From the NCBI GenBank assembly GCA_947497895.1, contig CANMIL010000003.1, forward strand, positions 124,001 to 188,000: a DNA stretch of 64,000 nucleotides, read 5' to 3'. The stretch is from an uncultured Tenacibaculum sp. Its GTDB lineage: Bacteria; Bacteroidota; Bacteroidia; Flavobacteriales; Flavobacteriaceae. The notes beneath the pieces were generated by a model. That model saw only the letters and a list, made by a program, of their open reading frames with translations, ran no database searches and was not told where the DNA came from. The position numbers and the translations under genes were made by a program. This document shows positions 53,737 to 62,174 of the stretch, one piece after another; within the stretch, counting starts at the first letter, position 1, and each line of letters opens with the position of its first letter.

Positions 53737-55722
53737 TTATGCTTCTTGCATTTTATGAGAGAATTTCAAGATGATGAATTCAGCAGGACGAACTACGGCC
53801 ATTCCGATTTCAACAATCATATTTCCTTCTAATACATCTTGTGCAGTCATTGTTTCACCTAGCCCTACACTTACATAAAATGCTTTGTCTGGTGTTGGTC
53901 CTGCTAATGCCCCGGCTCTCCATTGAAGTGTTAAGAAATTATCAATCATTGCCTTTACACGTACCCAAGTGTTTTTGTCATTTGGTTCGAAAACAAATTG
54001 CTCTGTAGCTTTTTTAATTGACTCTTCTGCCATATTAAAGAATCTTCTCACTGGCACATAACGCCATTCGTTATCATTACCTGCTAAAGTTCTTGCTCCC
54101 CAAACTAAAGTTCCTTTTCCAACAAACGTTCTAATTGCATTGATGGATTTTCCTGCTACTGTATCAACATTTAGATCACGTTGATCTTCATGTGAAACTT
54201 GTACCGTAGGTTTAATCACATAGTTTAGACCAACATTTGCAGGTGCCTTCCATACACCACGATCTGAATCTACACGTGCATAAATTCCAGCCATAGCACT
54301 ACTAGGCGGTAACTCTAATGGTAAATTGGCTATTTCCGCTAAAATTTTATTGTAAATGCTATTATCCTTACTTGCTAATTGATTCAAACTTAATCCATCA
54401 AACATTCCTTCAGCATCAATTCCTTGAGCATTATTCATGGTAGTTAACAACGTTGGAGTTAAGTCAATAATATCCTGAATTACAGTATTGATATTAGTCA
54501 CTGCTGCAACTGCATCTGACGAAGCCGTTTGTTTATCACCTTTGGTTGCTGCGGCACTTAAATCGTCTATTGCTTGTTGTAAAGCTGCAATCATAACTGG
54601 TAAATCACTAGCTGGATCTGTTAAAGCGGTATTTAAAGCTGTCGTCGCTGCTGTAACTGAATCTGATATCGTATCAGGATCTTCATCGTCAGCTGCCGCA
54701 GCTGCAGCTGTAGTTCCTGCACCTATAATAATTGTTCCTTGTGCAACTACATTATTTAACAGGGTCATTAAATTACCTGTAATGGTTTGTTGATTCGGAA
54801 TTTCAGCATCTATTATTGCAACTGTTGCTGCTCCATCATTAATAATATCGTTGCTTCCTGTTAAATCGCCAGAATGACTGGTTGCATCCGTTAAATACGT
54901 TTCAAGAGTTGATACAGCATCGTTTACATCCGAAATAACCTCAGCTAAAGATTCAGAATCGTCTGAACTATGATTTATTGTTATTGAAGCGTCATCGTAT
55001 TCATAATTTAAAATAGTCTTTAAAAATGGATAATAAGCTGCCCCGTATTTTAGATAATCTTTCTCAAGATTAATTTCATTTCTTAGTGTTGCAATGTTAG
55101 TATCTGTAACGCTAACCCCATCATATGTTCTTGTATCAATAATGGTAAACCTGTCTTGCAACTCGTTACATTGAGTTAGTGCATCTTTGTAAAGTTGGTA
55201 AAAAGTAGTATCGTTAGTTAATGCTGTAGCATCAGGAAAAACTAGTAAAGTTACTTCGTCAACTTTTCTTACTGCTGCTAAACCATCGTTAAAATCGCTT
55301 TCATCTGTAATAGCTGTTACTTTATCTACTCCCGCTTCATCGCCATATCTTCCAACAGAAGTTATATAACATGGCCCTCCGCCGTTAGCAAAATACATTT
55401 GTAATGAATAATACATTAAAAACGGTTGTCTTGACGAAGGCTCAGCAACTGCAATAGTTCTAATTTTTTCACCATTAGCATTTGTAACATCTTCGATATT
55501 TACTCCAATAGTGGTTTCAGGTTTTGCCTTCCCAAAATAAATTTCGTATTCCAACATTGATGTTATTCTTGTTGGAATTCCGCTTAAGTCTCCCTTTATT
55601 TTATTAGTTGCCTTTTCAGTATAACCAATAAAAGCAGGAATTGCTGTTTCTACTTGAGCTACCGAAGGTGGAAATTTCACTATTTCCTCTACGTAAACTC
55701 CTGGTGTTTTGTACGCTGACAT
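53737..55722 (-). CDS. eCIS contractile sheath protein with inserted helical domain
   Basis: 661 residues. The N-terminus (YKTPGVYVEEIVKFPPSVAQ, then IPAFIGYTEKA) and C-terminus (GARTLAGNDNEWRYVPVRRF near 540, NDKNTWVRVKAMIDNFLTLQ and AEFIILKFSHKMQEA) are those of phage and eCIS tail sheaths. Residues about 240-440 are an insertion rich in Ala, Asp, Ser, Thr and Ile, almost without aromatics or Arg, predicted helical, and probably on the outer surface. It is the only sheath gene here, whereas Afp has three. Contraction drives the tube into the target. Confidence 0.92.
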   Translation of the reverse strand: MSAYKTPGVYVEEIVKFPPSVAQVETAIPAFIGYTEKATNKIKGDLSGIPTRITSMLEYEIYFGKAKPETTIGVNIEDVTNANGEKIRTIAVAEPSSRQPFLMYYSLQMYFANGGGPCYITSVGRYGDEAGVDKVTAITDESDFNDGLAAVRKVDEVTLLVFPDATALTNDTTFYQLYKDALTQCNELQDRFTIIDTRTYDGVSVTDTNIATLRNEINLEKDYLKYGAAYYPFLKTILNYEYDDASITINHSSDDSESLAEVISDVNDAVSTLETYLTDATSHSGDLTGSNDIINDGAATVAIIDAEIPNQQTITGNLMTLLNNVVAQGTIIIGAGTTAAAAAADDEDPDTISDSVTAATTALNTALTDPASDLPVMIAALQQAIDDLSAAATKGDKQTASSDAVAAVTNINTVIQDIIDLTPTLLTTMNNAQGIDAEGMFDGLSLNQLASKDNSIYNKILAEIANLPLELPPSSAMAGIYARVDSDRGVWKAPANVGLNYVIKPTVQVSHEDQRDLNVDTVAGKSINAIRTFVGKGTLVWGARTLAGNDNEWRYVPVRRFFNMAEESIKKATEQFVFEPNDKNTWVRVKAMIDNFLTLQWRAGALAGPTPDKAFYVSVGLGETMTAQDVLEGNMIVEIGMAVVRPAEFIILKFSHKMQEA

Positions 55723-55749
55723 AATTACTAGTTTTAATTAAATTTTGGT

Positions 55750-56808
55750 TTATATAAATACTTCCGAATAATATTTTTGTGCTTCTTTAATGATAATCTC
55801 AGGGGTTGGATTTGGAAAAAAATAATTTCCTTGCGGTAGGGGTTGTATGTCTTGATTTTCAATTTCTACCCTTCCATTTTTGGTCAATGGTTTCTTTTGT
55901 TTTGTGGTCATTATTGTTGAGGTTTGCAACTCTTTATACCTCCAAAATGTTTCTCTATTATTAATGAACACATCAAAATCAGGATATGCTTTCGGCAAGC
56001 ACTGCTTTTCAAGATCAAACTGTTGGTTATTCGGGTTTTTTACGTTTACACTTTCGGTAAACTCTGTGTTATCGTCTCCTTTGATTTGTAATTGAAGTAC
56101 ACCTATAATTCCTCTATTCTTAAGAACTTTAATAGCCGTATTCAACGTATCAATTACTTCGAGTTCTGATTCTGTTAACGGTTGCGCATTTTCAATTTTT
56201 GATTCAATAGTATTTAATTCATTTGGTTGAATAGCGTCAATAGAAACCAAGTTTGGAACAAGCAATTGTTTTTGATTTTCTACTTCTAAGTTGTAAACCA
56301 ACGCTCTTGTTTCTCTTTCATTTATTAGAAACTTTTTCCATTTTCTTTCTTTCGCTGTAGCTCTAAAAATATTGATGGCACTAGAATCTATATTGGTTAA
56401 TAAATAGAGTTGTGCGTTATTCTTTTCAATAATATTTGAATAATTATAGAAATATGGATCGTGTGATTTTAAGTAAAATGTAAGACTTAATGTATCATCC
56501 ATAGGAATTACAGGACTATAACGACTCACTTCTGATCCGTTTTCCAAAGCAATCTGTTCATTCGTTTCGGTCAAAACTCGAAAGCCTTTCGAATGATTTC
56601 TAATAAAAAGGCGATGATTTTTTAATTTCCTAGTAGTACTTGTTGTAGGTGTAATACTTAAAAAGTCTTCTAACTTATATTCTCGTTCTAGCAAATTTCT
56701 ATCGCTTTCTGATAATCGTGTAGCTCCATTGGTTTGAAAAAATGTTTTTTCACCTTCATCTAAAAAGTAAGTGTGATATAAATTAAAGTTGAATAACGTT
56801 TTATACAT
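55750..56808 (-). CDS. eCIS-associated protein, possible cap adaptor
   Basis: 352 residues beginning MYKTLFNFNLYHTYFLDEGE. I recognise no domain. The sequence is mixed alpha/beta with a PDFDVFINNRETFWRY strand near 274 and a proline-rich C-terminus, and there is no signal peptide. It lies 4 bp behind the DUF4255 gene and 27 bp before the sheath gene. In the Algoriphagus particle a cap adaptor accompanies the DUF4255-type cap; the same role here is an inference from position. Confidence 0.6.
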   Translation of the reverse strand: MYKTLFNFNLYHTYFLDEGEKTFFQTNGATRLSESDRNLLEREYKLEDFLSITPTTSTTRKLKNHRLFIRNHSKGFRVLTETNEQIALENGSEVSRYSPVIPMDDTLSLTFYLKSHDPYFYNYSNIIEKNNAQLYLLTNIDSSAINIFRATAKERKWKKFLINERETRALVYNLEVENQKQLLVPNLVSIDAIQPNELNTIESKIENAQPLTESELEVIDTLNTAIKVLKNRGIIGVLQLQIKGDDNTEFTESVNVKNPNNQQFDLEKQCLPKAYPDFDVFINNRETFWRYKELQTSTIMTTKQKKPLTKNGRVEIENQDIQPLPQGNYFFPNPTPEIIIKEAQKYYSEVFI

Positions 56809-56812
56809 AACC

Positions 56813-57388
56813 TTAGTTTTTAATAAATGGATTTTTTTGAATACCAGAAACTACTGTACCTTCACGAGTGATCATATCTCTTTCAATCTCTAATAGAGTC
56901 ACCTTATATAATGCGGAAGGATACTGTTTTCCCCCTAAGGTTCCCCAGATATAATTAAGCTCCTCAAATGAAGGAGTATATAATTGCGTAATGAACTTAA
57001 AACTCTTCAAATCTCCCAAACCATCAATACCATCATAATTGGTATTGTTATGTGTAAACACTCGTTTACCTTGAAAAAACTCAATGACTTTTGTGAGGCT
57101 TTTCAAGGATTCGGTATAGGTTGATTTATCAACACTAAATAGCACATAAAGGTTTAGGTAGACTTTTGGATTTTTATAACTCACCGAAGTTCCATTGGTA
57201 GAGTTATTTGGAGTGTTTTTCAAGGCAAATTCCTCTTGAAGATTCACTAAACTAAGCGAAATATCAGGACTGTTTCCTGGTGAACTTCCTTCTCCATCTG
57301 CCGCCGCAATATTGGATAAGGCTACTGCGTTTTCGCCAAGATAATCGTTTAGATCTTCAGTAATGATTTGTAATACCTCAAAAATCAT
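56813..57388 (-). CDS. eCIS tube terminator / cap protein, DUF4255 (Afp16-like)
   Basis: This 191-residue protein matches the Pvc16/DUF4255 family: MIFEVLQIITEDLNDYLGEN, then DISLSLVNLQEEFALKN near 43, YKNPKVYLNLYVLFSV near 70, LKSLTKVIEFFQGKRVFTHN and LNYIWGTLGGKQYPSALYKV near 143. It caps the distal end and sets tube and sheath length. It is the first gene of the eCIS block on the minus strand, so the main promoter should lie in 57389-57690. Confidence 0.92.
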   Translation of the reverse strand: MIFEVLQIITEDLNDYLGENAVALSNIAAADGEGSSPGNSPDISLSLVNLQEEFALKNTPNNSTNGTSVSYKNPKVYLNLYVLFSVDKSTYTESLKSLTKVIEFFQGKRVFTHNNTNYDGIDGLGDLKSFKFITQLYTPSFEELNYIWGTLGGKQYPSALYKVTLLEIERDMITREGTVVSGIQKNPFIKN

Positions 57389-57690
57389 TGGTAGTTAGTT
57401 TGGTTAGTTTGTTTTCCCCTTTTCAAAACATGTATACTTTACTCATTAGCAAATGACTTGTTTTGAATACATGGTAAAATTACTTCGACTGAAAAGGAAA
57501 ATTCGCAATGAAAATCTCTTTTCAAAAAGTAGTTTCCCCTAAATTATTTTGAGTGAATTTTGATTTTAAAAAGGGGAAAAAACCTTTTTGTAGTTTTTAT
57601 TTATATCTGAACCTGTATTTAATTAATTATAATAATTAGATTGAAATGTTATTTAATCACTAACTTGAACTTATTATAGAATAATATGGA
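57389..57690. other. Divergent region upstream of the eCIS operon, 302 bp
   Basis: Two interleaved inverted repeats: CAAAAC (57424-57429) with GTTTTG (57460-57465), and CATGTAT (57429-57435) with ATACATG (57467-57473). On the minus strand a TTTG box and an ATGTTTTG box stand 18 bp apart here, a weak promoter match. A 7-bp stem hairpin (57568-57574 with 57583-57589) lies further up. The leader next to the start holds AGTTTGGTTAGTTTG (plus reading), like other eCIS gene leaders. Confidence 0.45.
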
Positions 57691-58215
57691 ATGGAAGCTA
57701 TTTTAAAATATTTAATAACTCCTTTAATTATGGGAGGGCTTTTGATTTACTCTGATTTACAATCGCAAAAAAGAATACGTAAAAATGTTCATGGCAAGTT
57801 TTTTTTAAAATTAAGCAGTATTTATAAATGGCTTGGTTTTTTATGCTGTTTTATCGCTTCATTCATTTTGGGCTTTCTTATTACAAACTATACCGAAGAA
57901 ATATTTTTGATGGGGTCTCTTACCGTACTTTTATTTCTAGGAATGGGAGTTACTGTCCTAATATGGTATTATAATTTTGGGGTAGTTTTTGATCAAAAAA
58001 GAATCACCAGAACAAATTGGTACAACGCGAAGTCGACCATATCATGGAATGAGATTGAAAATATAAAATTCAATATTATAACAAGTAATTTAAAAATCTA
58101 TTCAAGAGTGAATTCAATAACAATACCTCAACAAACAGTTGGCTTCGTTGAATTCCTGAACCTTATGGAAGAAAAAACTGAGTATAAAGCTCATGAATTG
58201 AAGATACCTCTTTAA
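57691..58215 (+). CDS. Membrane protein with PH-like C-terminal domain
   Basis: 174 residues: an N-terminal hydrophobic helix (5-21), two membrane helices (about 48-66 and 72-93) and a cytoplasmic-type C-terminal part. The latter has FDQKRITRTNWYNAKSTISW and IENIKFNIITSNLKIYS, the strand pattern of bacterial PH domains (YdbT-like). The ATG at 57691 is used because an ATG five bases earlier meets a stop at once. Function unknown; no evident link to the eCIS it diverges from. Confidence 0.6.
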   Translation: MEAILKYLITPLIMGGLLIYSDLQSQKRIRKNVHGKFFLKLSSIYKWLGFLCCFIASFILGFLITNYTEEIFLMGSLTVLLFLGMGVTVLIWYYNFGVVFDQKRITRTNWYNAKSTISWNEIENIKFNIITSNLKIYSRVNSITIPQQTVGFVEFLNLMEEKTEYKAHELKIPL

Positions 58216-58231
58216 ATTTAACCCTATAGAA

Positions 58232-58384
58232 ATGAATTCATTGAGTTTTCAATTTAATATTTCACCAAAGTTAATTCTTGCAATTGATAATACTAATTTC
58301 ATTGATTTAACTAAAACAACCGAAGAAAAAGATGGTAAAAACTTTCTTACAAGTTTTAACTTAGGACTTGTTTTTAAATTATAA
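58232..58384 (+). pseudogene. Possible remnant of an outer-membrane beta-barrel C-terminus
   Basis: A 50-codon frame from ATG at 58232 to TAA at 58382. The peptide MNSLSFQFNISPKLILAIDN followed by FLTSFNLGLVFKL reads like the last two strands of an outer-membrane barrel, ending in a hydrophobic aromatic strand. There is no signal sequence or upstream part; the frame runs open leftwards into the end of the preceding gene. It is most likely a fragment left by a deletion, though chance cannot be excluded. Confidence 0.4.
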
Positions 58385-58482
58385 GCATAATTTAAACCTT
58401 AACACCATGTTAAAGCTTGGATAATTAAGGTTTTTCTCCAATGCTTCCCATATATTAGCCTGCCTTTAATAGAAAATTACTT

Positions 58483-58968
58483 ATGAAAAAACCGTTTGTT
58501 TTATTCCTCCTTACTGTAGTCATATATCTTTCAACTTTATCGCTATCCTCATGTCAAAAAAAGTCAAAAACGAATAACTCAGAAAACTCAACTGCCTTGA
58601 TTGGAACATGGAAATTATTGACAGGAACTATTATTAAAGAAAAAGATACTACTGTTACTGACTATACCACTAATCAAGAAGTTATTAAGATTATTAATAA
58701 TACTCACTTTGCTTTTTTAAGGCACGATCTTAAACAAGATAGTACTTCAATTTTCGTTTCAGGAGGTGGGAGATGTGAAATAACTCCTCAAAAATATATT
58801 GAGCACTTAGACTTTTGTAATTTTCGAGAGTGGGAAAACAACACTTTTGAATTCGAATATAGTATTAAAGAAGATACGTTAGTAACCAAAGGAATTGAGA
58901 AAGTGACATCACTCAACGTAAATCATTACAATATTGAAAAATATGTTCGTATAAATCAAAAGAAATAA
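58483..58968 (+). CDS. Lipocalin-like lipoprotein
   Basis: 161 residues with a signal peptide and lipobox (SLSSC, Cys24). The mature part has ALIGTWKLLTGTIIKEKD near 38, then THFAFLRHDLKQDST, the start of the lipocalin-like barrel common in small Bacteroidota lipoproteins. Two cysteines (RCEITPQ and DFCNFRE) may form a disulphide. It appears monocistronic. The ligand is unknown. Confidence 0.65.
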   Translation: MKKPFVLFLLTVVIYLSTLSLSSCQKKSKTNNSENSTALIGTWKLLTGTIIKEKDTTVTDYTTNQEVIKIINNTHFAFLRHDLKQDSTSIFVSGGGRCEITPQKYIEHLDFCNFREWENNTFEFEYSIKEDTLVTKGIEKVTSLNVNHYNIEKYVRINQKK

Positions 58969-59130
58969 TCCATTAACAATATTCAAAAGAATAACTTAAT
59001 AAACCAGAAAAAATTAGACTTTAATTAATTTTCCTTATTTCTGAATACCTAAAGATCTACTAGAGATAATCTCTTTAATAGTCTTAAAATTCAATTAATT
59101 TCTTTCTGTAACTAAACAAACTAAATTAAA

Positions 59131-59979
59131 CTAAAAACCTGACTTTAAAGCTTCTATTTCTTTGTCAATCATATAAGGAAAAACCTCATCAAATCTTTCA
59201 ATATAAGGCTCTGCCATCTTGTATCCTTCAAGTTCTTTCGCTTTTTCAAATAATTGTAAAGCCTTCTCTAAACTATCATTTTTCTTGTGTATAAGTCCCA
59301 TTTGATAATATGCTTCCGTAAACATATTATATGATCCTTTTTGCGCTTTTTCAAAACACTCTAGCGCACTCTTATCTTCACCAAGTTCAGCATAACAGCG
59401 CCCCATATAGAAAAAGACTAAATGATTCCCACTAATATCAAAACCAAGCTTTTCTTCTTGTTCGTTAACCTTCTTAAATTCGGTAATTGCTTCCTTATAT
59501 TTACCTAATTTATATAAAGCCTGTCCTTTATGCAATCCGCAGGGTTCTCCCCAACAAATTGTATATTTTTTTTTAGTTATTTTTTCTATTAAATCAACAT
59601 CACGAATTGTACCTTCGTAATCTCGGTAAAAATACAATAACGTCCATGCTCGGTACTGAAGAACACCTGCTTTTCCATTTGCCGTATCCTTGGTAACTGC
59701 CTTATTTAAAACTTCCATCGCTTTAATATGGTCACCAACTTTTTTATAAGAATAAGACAGCCTTTGAATATAATCGACTTTTGATTTTTGTGCATTAATC
59801 GCTGAATCCTTATAAATTCTGTATAGATTCGAAGGTTGTAAAAAATAATCAGATATTTGATGATATCTTTTAGCTATTGAATCCTTTTCTCTCTCTGTAT
59901 ATACAGTTTTTTGTTCTTTATTAAACTTTTTACAACCAATACAAAGTAGAAGAGAAAAAAGCACTTTGGTGTATTTCAT
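59131..59979 (-). CDS. TPR-repeat lipoprotein
   Basis: The start is placed at the second ATG (59979, MKYTKVLFSLLLCIGC), which gives a normal lipobox and avoids a 10-bp overlap; the ATG at 59991 is the alternative. About 282 residues. Three to four tetratricopeptide hairpins are visible: HIKAMEVLNKAVTKDTANG, KGQALYKLGKYKEAITEFKK, YMGRCYAELGEDKSALECFE and YQMGLIHKKNDSLEKALQLF. TPR domains bind peptides or proteins; partner unknown. It follows another lipoprotein gene, in an operon downstream of gldA. Confidence 0.75.
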   Translation of the reverse strand: MKYTKVLFSLLLCIGCKKFNKEQKTVYTEREKDSIAKRYHQISDYFLQPSNLYRIYKDSAINAQKSKVDYIQRLSYSYKKVGDHIKAMEVLNKAVTKDTANGKAGVLQYRAWTLLYFYRDYEGTIRDVDLIEKITKKKYTICWGEPCGLHKGQALYKLGKYKEAITEFKKVNEQEEKLGFDISGNHLVFFYMGRCYAELGEDKSALECFEKAQKGSYNMFTEAYYQMGLIHKKNDSLEKALQLFEKAKELEGYKMAEPYIERFDEVFPYMIDKEIEALKSGF

Positions 59980-59981
59980 TT

Positions 59982-61154
59982 TTATGGACATAAATCTGTT
60001 ATTTTTCCATTTTCAATTTTAAACATTAAAAAGGCTCGCACATCTTTATAATAACGCCAATTTGAAGAGGAAAAATCAGGCCAATCAGTCAGTGTTGCAA
60101 CTTTATCAACAATATGTTTAACAAGATCTATTGAAAATTTTGTCTTCTTATAATCTTTAGTCATTTGAATTAATCCAAAATCACCTACAATTTTCTCACA
60201 ATTTACATTAAAATGTACAACAATATAACCACTATGATTATGATCTATTGGAGCATTTTTTTTGATGTAATCGAGAAGATACTCATTCCCTTTTTTATAG
60301 GTTACATCATCATTATAATAATACTCCCCTTGATAACCATCAAAACAGTTTTCGTATTCTTGAATGCCTACTAACATCTTATTGTAATCAGAATAACCAT
60401 CATCTATACTTCTTAGTTTAATCGTTTTATCCTTTTTTAATTGAGAAGAAAAATCCTTTAAAAGAATAAAATCATTATTAACTTTTTCAATCTGATATAT
60501 CGGTTGTGGATTGTTATTGTCTTTTACAAAAGAGAGAAAAATCAATCCTTCTTTTTCGAATATAAAATAATCAAAATTCCGTTTTTGAGAAATTACAACT
60601 TCCTTTTCATAAAGGTAATTAGTAACTTCTGTAACTTGTGATTTAGAAAAAAACAATACTTTTTCTATAGTAAAATCTTCATTTATTGGCGTATTCTCAT
60701 CTCTTTCTAAATTATATTTCAGTGTTTTACCTTGAAATCTAGCTTTAATTTCGTCAAAACTCAAAGGAATAGTAACGGATTTGAGCTTAATAAATTTGGC
60801 ACTGTATTTCCATATAGGTTCTCCATTTTTATATCTAATAAACCTTGTAGTATCTTTTAAATTAAAAACTTGAATTTTTCTCTTCGACTTACGAGCAACC
60901 TTATAATGTACATTATTAAACTTGAGTGTATCCATCGCTTTAATACTATAGTATTTCGCTTTATCTATCAAAATACCTTTACTATTAAATAACAATAGAC
61001 TGTCTGGATTCTCCTTTAAAAGGTAGGGATATGGTATTATTTGATCGGAAACTCGATAGCCCCCTATGTAAAACGATGTTTCTTTATGAATGCCATTATT
61101 TTTGCAACCCAAGAAAACAAGTACTAACGTAAAAATATAAAGTGTTCTTTTCAT
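59982..61154 (-). CDS. Hypothetical lipoprotein
   Basis: The start is placed at 61154 (MKRTLYIFTLVLVFLGC), which gives a good lipobox (FLGC); an ATG at 61172 adds six residues. 390 residues. No family recognised overall. The C-terminal part (GYIVVHFNVNCEKIVGDFGL, then KLVKHIVDKVATLTDWP-like sequence) resembles TonB-C or energy-transduction-type domains found in Bacteroidota lipoproteins; this is a weak pattern. It lies 28 bp behind gldA and 2 bp before the TPR gene. Confidence 0.55.
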   Translation of the reverse strand: MKRTLYIFTLVLVFLGCKNNGIHKETSFYIGGYRVSDQIIPYPYLLKENPDSLLLFNSKGILIDKAKYYSIKAMDTLKFNNVHYKVARKSKRKIQVFNLKDTTRFIRYKNGEPIWKYSAKFIKLKSVTIPLSFDEIKARFQGKTLKYNLERDENTPINEDFTIEKVLFFSKSQVTEVTNYLYEKEVVISQKRNFDYFIFEKEGLIFLSFVKDNNNPQPIYQIEKVNNDFILLKDFSSQLKKDKTIKLRSIDDGYSDYNKMLVGIQEYENCFDGYQGEYYYNDDVTYKKGNEYLLDYIKKNAPIDHNHSGYIVVHFNVNCEKIVGDFGLIQMTKDYKKTKFSIDLVKHIVDKVATLTDWPDFSSSNWRYYKDVRAFLMFKIENGKITDLCP

Positions 61155-61182
61155 AAGCTTATTTAAATACAAAACTAAAAAT

Positions 61183-62076
61183 CTACCTAGTCAACTCCTG
61201 AAATAAGTTTTCTAGATTTTTATTTTCAGAATTTAAACCAAGAATTTTAAGTCCGTTTTCTTGAGCAAAATCGAAAATAACAGGACGCATATCTTCTGTT
61301 GTCTCAAACTCTAAAATCCAATTGTTCTCTGTTGTATTTTTGAAAGCACTGATATTTGGTAGTCTCTTTACAAACTGTTCTTCTAGTTTATAATCAAAGG
61401 TTACCCGAATTACCTGTTTACTGCTTGTTTTAAGCTCCTTTAGAGTTTTATCAACTACTAATTCACCTTTATTTATAATAATAACTCTATCACATACTGC
61501 CTCCACTTCTTGCATAATATGTGTTGATAATAATACTGTTTTATCTTTACCTAGTTCTTTAATCAACTGACGAATCTCAACCAATTGATTCGGATCGAGT
61601 CCAGTAGTTGGCTCATCTAAAACCAACACTTCAGGATTATGCAAAATCGCAGCTGCTAAACCAACACGCTGTCGGTATCCCTTTGATAATTGTTTTATAC
61701 GTTTATTAACTTCGGGTGTAAGTCCAACCTTTTCAATAACAGTTTCTATTTCAGCCTTTTCAATTTTGTGTATCGCTGCATGAAATTGTAAATACTCTCT
61801 AACATACATATCTAAATATAACGGATTGTGTTCTGGTAAGTAACCAATCTTCTTTTGAGCATCTATTGGATATTCAATAACATTTACTCCTCCAACCAAT
61901 ACCTCTCCATCACTGGGCTTAATATAACCAGTAAGCATTTTCATTGTTGTGGATTTTCCAGCTCCATTAGGACCTAGAAAACCTACAATTTCTCCTCTTT
62001 GAGCTGAAAAAGAAATATTATTTACAGCTGTTTGTGTATTGTATTTTTTTGTTACTGAAGTAAGTTGTATCGACAT
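61183..62076 (-). CDS. gldA: Gliding-motility-type ABC transporter ATP-binding protein GldA
   Basis: 297 residues. Walker A GPNGAGKSTTMKML near 35, signature LSKGYRQRVGLAAAIL near 136, Walker B EVLVLDEPTTGLDPNQ near 154 and the switch histidine in LLSTHIMQEVEAVCD. The C-terminal third (DYKLEEQFVKRLP, ending NLENLFQELTR) fits GldA, which in Flavobacterium johnsoniae works with GldF and GldG and is needed for gliding. Those membrane partners are not in the window; the gene stands with two lipoprotein genes instead. A general ABC-2 type exporter is the alternative. Confidence 0.85.
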   Translation of the reverse strand: MSIQLTSVTKKYNTQTAVNNISFSAQRGEIVGFLGPNGAGKSTTMKMLTGYIKPSDGEVLVGGVNVIEYPIDAQKKIGYLPEHNPLYLDMYVREYLQFHAAIHKIEKAEIETVIEKVGLTPEVNKRIKQLSKGYRQRVGLAAAILHNPEVLVLDEPTTGLDPNQLVEIRQLIKELGKDKTVLLSTHIMQEVEAVCDRVIIINKGELVVDKTLKELKTSSKQVIRVTFDYKLEEQFVKRLPNISAFKNTTENNWILEFETTEDMRPVIFDFAQENGLKILGLNSENKNLENLFQELTR

Positions 62077-62174
62077 ATTGTAGCGATTTCATATAAATTA
62101 CACCAAACAAAACCTAAATTAACCATTAAGTCTGTGATTAGTTTTCTTTGAATAAGGAAATAACAATTTCCCTA

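Noticed and set aside
48932..57388. The structural genes considered as a remnant prophage or type VI secretion system
   Set aside because: No capsid, portal, terminase or integrase genes and no TssJLM membrane complex were recognised; DUF4255, the LysM hub, tape-measure family and AAA+ ATPase point to eCIS.
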